Below, piece by piece: positions 34,201 to 45,342 of a DNA stretch of 64,000 bases (within the stretch, counting starts at the first letter, position 1; every line of letters begins with the position of its first letter). Made by a program: the position numbers and the translations under genes. The DNA comes from Rhodamnia argentea (Eukaryota; Streptophyta; Magnoliopsida; Myrtales; Myrtaceae), in the NCBI RefSeq assembly GCF_020921035.1, contig NC_063151.1, positions 25,984,934 through 26,048,933 of the forward strand, written 5' to 3'. The notes beneath the pieces were generated by a model. It saw nothing but the letters and a program-made list of their open reading frames with translations, was not told where the DNA came from and searched no databases.

Positions 34201-37200
34201 CACTTAAACCCAGAGAAGACGCATGCTTTGGTTAATACTAACTGATTTTTATCCATGAACAAACAATGTTATTCAGGGGTACATACTACAGAGATATAGT
34301 TTAACAGGAAACCACAACTTGGGACCTCTCTTATCCAACTAAAAAAGACATTCATCTTTTCATTTTGGTTGTGTGATGTAATATTCCCATGTCATACTTA
34401 AATATCAATGATTAAGACAACAAAACTTATTTCAAAATTTTAGTCCACCATAAACCATTGACAGACTACCATTTTCTACTTCAGCTAAAGTAAATTTAAG
34501 GCATGCAATTATTCTCTCAAGCTAAGTAGCCTAACAAAGAATCTCCTACTAAACTTTTAACTCTCTAACAGGTATAGTTCAGTAAAAAGCAAACTTTTGC
34601 CAAATATTCAAGAAGTAGATTGCCACGATGTAAGGCGATAACTTGGTCACCTAAAATTTGCAGCAATAATGCCAAGAAATCTCACTCCATTGCCAAATAT
34701 GATGCATCTCAGTAGGAATTACTGGATCTTGAACCGAGTATATTGTTTAGGAAACACAAAGTAACATACTGCTCTCACCTTAACAGCAGAGGACCAAGCA
34801 AATTGCTCTGCAAGGGATCCATACAGGGAGATCAACTGAACAATTTCATCAGAAGAGTACTGACCATCTGCTCGATATAACCCAGCACATTTCTGTAGAC
34901 CCTCATAACAGCTGACAGCCAAAAGAAAGAGTGAAGTTAGCACTTGAAGTGAAGCATTTGCCTGTATAAATGCAAGTGAATGCACATGGAATTTCTTTTC
35001 CCGCTAGCGCACATGGAAGTTCAAAGTCTCAAGTTATTGCAGATTACCGATCTTTAGTTTCACCAACACCTAGTTCGACAAGAGATGACAAGATAGTTCG
35101 AATCCGAGACATAACCAAAGACAAGCGAGTACATCAAATGTGAAAATGTAGGACAAAAAGAATTCAGTTCAGATGTAGGGTACCCATCCAGAAGTTTTCG
35201 CAACTCCATAATGTATGATGGAATCATCCAAGATTTGACCTTTAAGCTATATATTCAGCTTATTATCGACAAAACTTGACATCATTGTCTATTTTTATCT
35301 GACAGAAGAATTCTTCCACTTTGCCTTTTTAAATCCACAGAGAGAACAAAAAAAATCACCTGTAATTATCTGGATTCATCGAAAGCAACAGCGTGTACAA
35401 TTTAGCACCTTCTTCAAGGCGACCAAGCTTCACCAAGAGAGAAACTTCTTGCTCTTTATAATCAAGTCTGTCAAGCTAGATACCCAATCAAAGAGTTAAT
35501 AAGCAATCAAGGTCGCCAGGCTTAGCTAAGTAGCTAGCAAGCCAATGAATTGAGAAGTTGATGCTTACAATTTTTGGCTCTTTCTTGTACAATTCCTCAA
35601 GTGCTCTCTCTAGAAATCCACATTCTTCCATCAAAGAAATCTGCACAACATAGCAGACAAAATACAAAAAACAAATTTAACAGACTAGGGAGAAATGGCC
35701 AAATCAAGTCACATTCCTGGTATATCTTAGGACTGAAACACGTAATTAGATGCCAGTGAATCAACTCTCGACAGAAGTTGTTCATTTGCATACTTAAGCA
35801 CAAAGTGCAGCTTCTCTCCAAATTTACAAAACTGTAACTCTGTTTAAGTGTAGTTAACATCTACAATAGAATTGGTTGGCAGAGGTAAAGACACAACAGG
35901 TGCAGATGGAGTTTATGCCAAGCTATTTCTCAATTGTCTTCGTACTTGCATAGTTAATCACATCCTTAAAAGGAGATATTTATGACCAGTGTTACCAGGA
36001 TCGCTACCCACTCCCCCCCTCCTCCAAACAGCGATCTGGTACACCACCATTTTAGGCAATCCCATCATAAGTCAAAAGACTTTTTAATCTGGAAGAAGCT
36101 ATCAGAGAGATGGAACGTGTCGACTGATCGTGAGCTGAAGAAGAAGAGGAGGAGGAGGAGTCTAGAGATAGATAGCTCTGCTTTTCCAGACTTCGAGCAA
36201 TGCGCAAAACTTATAGATTTGACTTTTTCATCCTTCTTTTATCTTTATTGGGCATATCATCAACAATGAAGAAGGGATCATGGGCTCCTCATATTTTAAC
36301 TTCAGAAGGGCCCAAAGGACGTAACTTATCTAACCCAAGCCATTGTCTAAAATGCAATGGAAAGACAGGGACTAATCTAATTAGAAAGAAAACGTCCAAA
36401 TAAAAGTAGAGTCTGCATGAACACTACTCGAACCAATTCATACTTAGAGTATGTAATTTTAGAAAAGAAAAAGTGTAATATACTATATAAGGTATATGTG
36501 CATAACATTAGAGTGATCCCAAGTAGCTAACTATCTAAAGCCCACCCATGTTCTGTGAACCAAGGAAACTAGCGAATCCATGAATTAGAATCCGTACCAC
36601 CACATACCATAATGAACTATGTTCCAGGTATCATGGTGTATGACTAAGGTCTACAGAATGCTCCAGCAACATAAATTCCAATAAACATTGACTTTTATAT
36701 AGTAATGAGTTACTTCCTCCACTGAGTCAAGAATCAAGACGCATCAGAATCAAAAGAAAGGCAAATAAAACAAATTCAAGTCGGTACAGCACACATGAAA
36801 TACCTTGTATAGTAGCATTTCCCCATGTTCACAACGCTCATTTTCAGGAGGATAATCATCTTCCAGTGTCCCTTCATATGCTTCCAAAATATCAATTGCC
36901 TTTGAGGGGCTAGCAAAACCACACGAAATGTTTGATGCACAATAAGCATACAGAAAGAAAAAACTATTCCATAATATCGGTGCTCACAGAAAGTATTGGA
37001 GTGACACCTGACGGCCTGAAACAGTAAAAGAATTTCAATTGCAACTGTGGTACGGTAATTTTGGTATGTCTACCGCACACATACAGACAGAGTTGCATCT
37101 CTCCATTTAATGCAATGACGCAAAAAACAAAATGTGGGAGATCCAACTAAGCATAAAATCGTAAAGAGCTCAACTGAAACTTTTTTCATATCATCTACAC

Positions 37201-40200
37201 AAGAAGAGAAGCTCAACCTGATACACTCAGTAAACACCCTATATGACTGCTTAATATGTAGAGTCAAGCACATTAAGATGCTCTGCCACCCACAATCACT
37301 CTCACTGACTCAGCGAGATAACACGTCCTGAGATGCTAATAATCTTTATAAGGTGGAAGAATAAACCAATCAAAAACCCACAAAGGTGCAAAACAAGAAA
37401 AGAGAAAAGAGCAGAATCATAAGTACATGACTTAGCAGAAGAATTAAACAAAGAATTTATAAATAAATAAAAAGATTAGGGGTTTAACAATCATCAACCC
37501 ACTAGCTCACGGTAATCTGTGACCATCAATAGCTGCGGAAAGCATTAAGCTTCTTGATAAAACAAAAGAAACCAGAAAAAGCGGGGCATTAGCTCACTGT
37601 TGAAAACAGATCTTTTCCTGCTTCATAATCTTAAAAGTCATGACAACTTAATTACATCGGGCACAACACAAGCTCACTTTTTTCAGCCAGTCCAAATTAG
37701 TACCAATAATATATGAAGCATGCGGATTTAAGGGAACTTTAGGCCTAACCGACAGGAAACAGATTTACATCTCATAAACAATATAACTGTATTTACGCGC
37801 ATTTTATTGTGAAGATCTTAGGATGAAGCATACTTTGAGTTTAAATGTTGAGAAACTGCAAAGCCTATCCAATTCATTCGATGATTGGGTTTCAGAGTCA
37901 GTAGCTGCTGCCTGGTTTCAACAAAGCCTGTCAAATCACGCATTTGTGCCTGTAAAATAAAATGGCGATCTCCAATAAGCTGAGATGAAAGAAAAGAGTA
38001 GATAAGGTCATACAATGGAAGGTGATAAAAGCAGCAGCCCAATATCTTGAAAATCTAGAAAACCAACGCAAAGGAGGATTGACGATCAAATAACATCATA
38101 ATAACAATTTCAAGCATCATAGCTACAAGAAAATGATCGCCATTGCCTTGTAGGAGCTGCTTCTGCTGTCAAAAAATTGCAGCAACTCTAATGGAGAACC
38201 ATGCATACTTTTAAAAGCAGAAGCAAGTGAAGACTAAAACAATACAGTTCGTTATTGCTTTTCAAGAGACAGTCCAAAGAAGCTTTTGCAGCTTCTGCTG
38301 TGTCAATTATCATATTCAAATGTCTCTATAATTCTGAATCGTCTTTATATATGTAAAACACTTGAGACATTTATTTTCACCCTGAAAACATAAAAATTAA
38401 GATATCTTAAATACAGCAGTTATCTTGTTAATCACTACAATAGATTGAAGCTCGACACCAACTTTAGTCACAACATCACATCAAAACATAGTAAAGCACC
38501 ACAGCTGCAGCACTAACAACGACGATAACATTGCCTGCCCTTCAAGAATCGACACTATTCACTCGTGAAGATTTCAAAACCAAATACATCTGCCTTCAGA
38601 AGAAAAATTTTGACAAGAGTAAATCCTCCAACATTTCAAGGCTTGCCATGCTTATAAAACTAAGATATCATCATTATATTAGTCCATATTTTAAAATTTT
38701 CTTGGGGAAGCAATTCCTAAGATTGCCAGCAAATAGCGTGAATTGTATCTAAGTGAGGTTTATATCATTTAAAGACAGAAATAGAACATTTAGATATAGA
38801 TATCAAGTGGACAGGATAATCAGGTACATTGAAATGAAAGCATCTATATGGGTCAATCAAAAACCAATTAGTTGCCAAAAAAAAAAAAAAGTGTCATCAA
38901 ATGGCGGGCATTGAAGCAGAACACCATGAGCCCCATAAGTCTGTAAGTCAAATTCTGTCAAAGGAGATTTGAAATCTCAAGTAATGGCCTCAAGTTTTAA
39001 CAATAATGCTAGTGCAGTGTCGGAAATACCAAGCCAAAGATTTCACTTACAGTCTGTCCCACATAGTATCGACACGTGAACATACCTGTAAGAGTGAGAG
39101 GTCACGCAATATCTCAATATTGTCTGGATCTATTCTCAATGCATTTCGATAGCATTTGATTGCTTCCCTGTACTCTCTGTCTGAACGGTATAGGAGACCA
39201 TACACGTGCCAACAGACATGGCTTTTCAGGTCATTCTGCATCAACAGGAGACTTCGTAAAAAAAATCATCACCACCCCCAAAATACAACATTACAGGCAA
39301 GTTTGAGGGAAAAATCCGAACCTTTAAACCTTGTCGTACAAGTTCATATGCTTCGCTTTTACGATCCATGCAGTTTAAGGTTAAGCCCTTCATTGATAAG
39401 GTTTCTGTTGACAAGGACAAGTACTCAAATCATCAAGGTAGATAGCAACTCAAATTAAGTCAAGATAGAACATTCCGACTGAATTCCTTGAAGTACTAGA
39501 ACAGAGTGTGCAGAAAATTACGACAGGAAGAATAAGAACATTTATGGCTATTGATGCATCACTTTTCAATTATGAATCACAACTTTTCTTTCCGTCCTTC
39601 CCTTTCCTCGTCTTCCGCTTAAAGAGTAGCCTTTCAGTCTTCAAGAGTAAACTTAGCAGACCACATGGAATTGATATAGCCAACAAATAAATGAAAAATC
39701 CAAGTTTCTACCAAGTTGAAAAGAGTAAAAACCTGCAGGTTAAGGAGAACAAAGGCATATTGACCATCTTTTCAATCTGTTGGCATTACCTGGATGATCT
39801 ACTAAACTCAAACTCTATATGACTTCAATCACAATTTCAAAAGCAATAAAATATCTATCAGCATCTCCCACAATTTAGCCACCTCCAATTAGTTTCTGCT
39901 TCTTTTCACGTTAGACAGGTTCATGATCATTTCAAGGAGATTTTACCATAAAAACTCCTCAAGTATTTTACTGAACAGTCTATAGAACTTAAATAATCAG
40001 TACCACAAAATTCATTAAACTTATCAAGCTATCAATAGAACAAAAGTCTGCTTTGCCACCTTTTAGCCTAATCACTGGCATTCTCCCCCAATTCAGTTAA
40101 AACATAAAAACACAATTTGTCAGTTTTTAACGAGCATAAACCAAGAAGTTCCTAGATTGCACAAACAGAACCATCTCAATACGCAAAAAGCAACGTCTCT

Positions 40201-41411
40201 GCTCCACTTGCAAGATTCTTATATGACAGCAAGACAGAGAGTATTGCATATCCAAACACCAAATTGTGTAAATTTACCTCCATGTTCTGGAAACTTCTTC
40301 AAAATGGAATCTGCTGCCTTCAATCCCTTCTTATACTGCTTAGTTTCATATGATTTCTGCAACACACAAAACATTTTGAATGGTCGGATCAGAGAAGAAG
40401 GCATGCAGTTGTACAATAAGAGACTTGCTCGCCTCTAGGATCTATCTGATAACACAAGTAAAATAGCATAATCGAGAGTAGAGCCAATATCATAGTGCAG
40501 GCAAGATGCATCTGCACCAAACAATAGATCGCCTGGATAACGAACTTGATATCACTACAATCTAAATAAAATTGATCACTAGTTTAACCAAACGTAAACT
40601 TGCTGGATGTAATAAGCACTTCAGTAAACTTGGAGGTGGCAGATTGTTTAACCCAATCAGAAACTACAATATGGCTTTCTAGGTTATGTAACTGCCCATG
40701 GAGCAGCGACGACTAGAGATGATACTAGATCAATGCTTCAAGCATGAAAATTATAACACCGAATACTCCCACCCAGCAGCATTGCAAATCTTGTCCATCG
40801 AAATTTAATTTCCAGTGATGAACTTCTCTTGCCAAATTATGAACCCTCTAAATGCATACAATAAAATAGCAGGCAGACTTTGTCTACAAAAACCCGTCAT
40901 CCGATCAAAGTCAAAAATCCAAACGATGAAACGAATGACTACTAAAGGATCCTGTTCATCACACGACTGCCTTGTCCAAAATTTCCAGTAAGCAACAACA
41001 GCAACTCATAACCTTAATCCACCATTCCCATTAGCCAACAACAAAACCAGAGGAGGTATATATGCACAAACTCCAGCACTTCGCAAGCTGTCAACTTCCT
41101 CCACGTGAGGGTCCGACCGAATAACTCGCTCTCAGCCAATCGTGCGAACAATCCGAGTGGGACGAACAACTTTAGTCAGGTTCGTCCGTCCCTACCTTAG
41201 AAGCACCGAGGGAAACGGAGACAGCTAGACGAACCTAGGGTTTAAGAACCAGGCAAAGCAACGGCGAGGCGCAATTCACTGTACTTCAAATCAACTCGCG
41301 CCGAACAGGTGATTATCCCGGATGAGAACTGAAATCGAGGAGAGAGAATCGAAGGCTTACAACGATGAGCTTGAAGAGGTTGGCCTCCTTCTGAGGCAGA
41401 GACGTGCCCAT
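28292..41411 (-). CDS. NAA15: NAA15, auxiliary (ribosome-anchor) subunit of the NatA N-terminal acetyltransferase
   Basis: 26 coding exons in transcript order: 41361-41411, 40278-40356, 39322-39404, 39086-39235, 37834-37949, 36804-36909, 35569-35640, 35360-35475, 34779-34911, 33717-33794, 33584-33637, 33383-33453, 32852-32906, 32650-32745, 32403-32531, 32229-32311, 31916-32146, 30823-30955, 30645-30752, 30406-30537, 30108-30164, 29557-29654, 29405-29463, 29201-29312, 28986-29086, 28292-28491. The lengths sum to 2703 bp (900 aa plus stop) with no frame break, close to the family's ~900 aa. It starts [20 protein letters not shown] helices run throughout ([20 protein letters not shown], about residues 95-114). 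A lysine-rich segment ([18 protein letters not shown]) lies near residue 600. NAA15 tethers the NAA10 catalytic subunit to the ribosome for co-translational acetylation; in Arabidopsis it is the essential gene OMA (At1g80410). Confidence 0.95.
28676..28757. repeat. ~30-bp triplicated phrase in the last NAA15 intron
   Basis: GGCCTCTACCATTTT occurs three times (28679, 28709 and 28738), separated by T-rich filler and GGTAAGGA. The filler contains GTAAG-like donor sequence on the plus strand, that is, antisense to the gene. Confidence 0.85.
29671..30066. repeat. 198-bp tandem duplication in an NAA15 intron
   Basis: AGCCATCAGGAACAGTAACA at 29671 recurs at 29869 as AGCCATCAGAAACAGTAACA. The two 198-bp copies (29671-29868 and 29869-30066) remain highly similar, including ACCACCGCCGAAAAGAGTT and AAGATGCAACAAATATATCA. 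They lie between exons 29557-29654 and 30108-30164, so coding is unaffected. Confidence 0.9.
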
Positions 41412-41537
41412 TGTTAGTCAGAGAGAGAGTAACACAGAGAGAGAGAAGAGAGAGAGAGAGATAGAGAGAGTGGTGGCGTTTATCTGCTGCAACCCTATTG
41501 CGAACAAGAAGCGAAGTTCGTGAAGTGCAGCGACCAC

Positions 41538-41571
<34 letters not shown>

Positions 41572-41600
41572 TTGGGGTTGAATCGTGGGAGGGTTTTCGG
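41412..41600 (-). promoter_or_regulatory. GA/CT-rich 5' leader or core promoter of NAA15
   Basis: Immediately upstream of the ATG (minus strand) are CT-repeat blocks, seen on the plus strand as AGAGAG runs at 41417-41470 and 41539-41563. Such tracts are typical of plant housekeeping leaders and promoters. No TATA box was singled out. Confidence 0.5.
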
Positions 41601-41835
41601 AGTCGTCCCTCCCTCTCTTCACGCGTGCGCTCTTGTGGAAGCAAATGAATTAACCAAAAAAAAAAACAAATTAATAATTAACCGGGTTTTACATAAATCG
41701 TGATTAAAAATAGTTTTCTTTCTTAGCAGGTAAACACAAAAATGATGGACAGTTGCGATTTATTCCTTCTTTCCTTTTTTTCTGACCAAAACAAAAAAAG
41801 ATTTATTCCCTCTTTCTTTCTATTTCATCATTATA

Positions 41836-42699
41836 AGGGAAATTTTCATTTTAGGGCTTGAAATGCAATCATTTTCTTAAATAAGAGCCCAAAGTTCGCT
41901 TTTTATTTCAAAAAAGGATTTTATCAAGGGCATTTTAGTCATTTCCTTTTTTAACTTTTTTTCCCGTTTTTTTCTCCTTCTTTTTTTCCTTTTTGTTTTT
42001 GCCTAGCTCCTCACCGGTGGTCGGCCTCAATGGCCAGCCCACGGGGAGGGTTGGGTTAGGCCGCCGGCTACAGCAATGGCCTCACCGGGAGGAGCCGAGG
42101 GTGGCCCTCGCCGGCCTCGCTCGGGTGAGTCGAGGGTCGCCTTGGCTCGCGGCCTCGCCCACCCCATGAGGCCGAACGTACCTGAGGGAAGCCGAATCAG
42201 AGCTCAATCTAGTGGCAAGGGAAGCCCTCGAAATGTCCTCGAGCCCGACGATGGCCTCACCCGAGAGAGCCGAGGACTAGTCTCGACGAGCTCGCCCAAG
42301 TGTAAGGCAAGAGCTCAAAGCGTCGGTGAATCCAAGAGAAAGAGATGGGCTCCGACACGGGTGTCTAATTCAAGAACAGGCTCTTGAAGCAAGTCGAAAC
42401 ATCGGACTCGAACGGTTCTGAGAGCGAGGAGTGATCTTCCATCTTGCAACGAAATTTGCTGAATCTTTGCCAACACAAGAATCATCCCTTTCTCTCTTAA
42501 TTTCAGGCACAGGACACAACAAAAGAAGGAAGAAGAGGAATGCTAGGTTTGGGAAAAAAGAAAAGGAAAAAAGGAAAAAAGTCACAAAAATGAAATGACT
42601 AAAATGCCTTTGATTAGGCCCTTCTTTGAAATAAAAAGGGCACTTCAGATTCTTATCTAAAATAAGGTCCACTTCGGGCCCTTAAATGGAATTTTCCCT
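41836..42699. mobile_element. non-autonomous TIR element, family B copy 1
   Basis: The left end is AGGGAAATTTTCATTTTAGG. The reverse complement of the right end is AGGGAAAATTCCATTTAAGG. The GC-rich centre (about 42010-42380) gives chance frames on the plus strand. It is related in ends and layout to 52304-52936. The flanks share ATTATA, but a clean duplication was not found. Confidence 0.6.
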
Positions 42700-43660
42700 A
42701 ATTATAATGTACTCGCTACTTATCGATAAAGCGTGCATCCTGTTGTGGAATACAATCTCTCTTGTCCGACAATTTGCAAAATTTCCATCTAGCATATTAG
42801 TATATAACGTTCAATTAGCAGATGTGTTTGGTCGGTTCTCTCATTACTTGATAAGACATGCTACCGAGAGAGTTTCGTCTCGTTTCCATCTCATGTATTA
42901 AGCGAGTTATTTAAAAATCGCCACGAGGTGAAAAACATTCGATGGTGTCGAAACGCCACGTCAGCTAGATCAAAGGAACGGCATGTGGTCGAGCGACGCA
43001 CCGTGAGGTGTGACGGTGCTCTGCGAAGGTCTTCTAAGTGAAAAATGGTAGAAAAAATTGGAAGGAAAGCTTGTTTGTCTCTAATGGTGTCCATACGAAA
43101 GGGACAAGAATCTCTTTAAAACGAAAAGCAAAAAAAAAAGAGTTGAAGAGAGAAACGAGTTGTACAAGCATTTCAAAATTTTTTCCTAAGAAGCTACAAT
43201 GCATTTATGAATGCAGATGGTCGGATTTTCAGAGTATTTTATGTAATTATCATATATTTATCGCGTGTCAAGTCATGAGTGAATTTAACCAGGCAAATGT
43301 ACTCAACCAAGTCCACCGATGGCTTGACACTTTGATACTGCTAAATATTTTCTCCATTATAATTAAAACATAGCGCTTCAGCACAAAATGTTTGACAACG
43401 GTGTAACTGTAAATTTACCTATCTAATGCATGAAATCATCTAATTGGACAATTGATCGTAAGTGTTTTTTTCATTTTTACTTTGGAGTAAGAAGTTTCAT
43501 TCATATGCAACGAAGATGTCTCTAAACATAGCTGCACCTAAAAGGCTTCGAGCCGTCAAATTAAAATCCCACTTTTAATTGCGCATTATATTAACCCCGA
43601 CTTAGGAAATACGATTCTTCATAAAATAATAAATAAAGGACTGCGGAGGCACGGCCTTCT
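42700..43660. other. intergenic, nothing recognised
   Basis: AT-rich sequence with no coding resemblance or RNA gene. Confidence 0.45.
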
Positions 43661-43674
43661 CAAGTTTGTGGATA

Positions 43675-43975
43675 AGTCTGTTAGAAGTCCTAAAATTTAT
43701 CAAGAAAGTACGATAAATCCTAAAAATTTTGAAAAGTACAATAAAGTCCAAAAATTTATCACAAAAGTATAATTGAGTTATAAAACTTTCAAAAAGTACA
43801 ATCAAGGCTTAAAACTTATCAAATTTATGAAGTTAATTCCTTACGTAGATTTCACTTTTTGAAAGTTTTAGGACTCGATTGTATTTTCGTGATAAATTTT
43901 ATGACTCAATTATATTTTTCGAAAGTTTTAAAATTCAATTGTAATTTCGTAACAAGTTTTCTGAGTTTCAATGCA
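43675..43975. repeat. inverted pair of short tandem arrays (hairpin-forming)
   Basis: The left arm repeats a roughly 31-bp theme, TCCTAAAATTTATCAAGAAAG / GTACGATAAA, several times (43687-43830). The right arm (43853-43975) carries the reverse complement theme, TTTTGAAAGTTTTAGGACTC / GATTGTATTTTCGTGATAAA. The arms could fold into a long imperfect hairpin, as foldback or MITE-like elements do. Confidence 0.7.
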
Positions 43976-44282
43976 ATTACTCTGAATTTATTTTCATGCT
44001 TACGCACGTTTGCGCTGACCTCAGTTGAATCTCCACGTCACGTGACGCCAGTTTTTCACTAAACTATCCACCCCGAAAAAGAAATACTCAAATAACCGAT
44101 ACAAAATTACATTATATTATTCCTCATTTCACCCTACCATTTCCTTCCTTCGGGATGTCACACTCACACCGACACTCTTTTAACACAAGCAGCATTTTCA
44201 GTTATGTTCCGGTAAAGGAGCAGTCTAACCCACGAATAGTTGAATGATAATGTAGTTTCAAACAAAGGAAAGATGTGTCTAT

Positions 44283-44876
44283 GGGAAAAATTGTCCAAAA
44301 TAACATAAATTAACTGGATTTTTTTATTAATTCAGTCTTAAACATTTCAATTGTATCGATTGAGTTTTAAATATTTTTCACGTTTTGCTAATTAAGCGCT
44401 AACGTAAATAACTTTTAATAGTATTTTATTAATTTTCTTTTTTCTTTTCATTTTTTTTTTTTGACCTTTCAACCTCCATTGGTTGCCCCTGCCAACCCTC
44501 GCAAGGCTATGCAGAGAGCGACCCTACCCCGAGGTCGGTGAGGGCGGCCTCACCTAAGGCTGGCAAGGGTCGCCCTTGCCGATCGTAGCCTTTGGCCAAT
44601 GGCCCAGCACCCGGTGAAGGAAAAATAGAAAAAATAAATAATAAATAAATAAAAATTTTGAAAAAATGTTTAAATATTATTAAACATTACCACGTCAATG
44701 TCAAGTGAACCACGTAGGATGGGCGATGTTCACGTTAGCGATTTCCGATCAAAATTAATCGCATGAATTCAATTGGCAAAACATTAAAAGATTTAAGATT
44801 CAATTGGCACAATTAAATTATTTACGACTGAATTGATCAAACTGCAAAGGGTTTGAAATTTTTTGGACAGCTTTCC
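44283..44876. mobile_element. non-autonomous TIR element, family A copy 2
   Basis: It begins GGGAAAAATTGTCCAAAATA. The right end in reverse complement begins GGAAAGCTGTCCAAAAAATT. Each half carries several AATTCAGTC/GATTGAGT-type phrases around a GC-rich centre. GTCTAT is present immediately left and three bases right of the ends, so the exact duplication is unclear. Confidence 0.65.
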
Positions 44877-45342
44877 TCGGTCTATGGCTCTATGCCATCC
44901 AACCCCCACTGGGCCCGTGCTAGTGCCACCGGGCAAATTCCCGAGACATCTTCATGGGAATTTTCTACGTGGCAAGTCACCTAACATGTCAAACCGAGCG
45001 TAGTTCATACCGGCATCGTCCCAATAGATAGGTCATCTTCAATAAGGCTGAAGCTAACAATGGAGCTCGAATCGGCAATTAGTCCGATTGAATCCTAATA
45101 TCACTTATGCTGCATCATGCTGTTTCAGCATGTAGAGAGACTTCTTAACTGAGAACACCTTCAACAGAAATTTACCATTCGGGAAGGAAGGAGACAGCTG
45201 CTAGCAAACCTACGCATTTTTCCAATCGACACGTCTGAATGAATCAATGTTGGAATAAGGCGAAACTTGCCACTAAATACGATGTAGCTAGCTATTAGTC
45301 GCAAAATCTACACCATTAAAACAAACCAGATCCAGTTAATAC

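Noticed and set aside
42076..42387. 103-codon plus-strand frame with Gly/Arg/Pro-rich sequence
   Set aside because: It lies wholly inside the GC-rich core of a non-autonomous TIR element and has no known domain.
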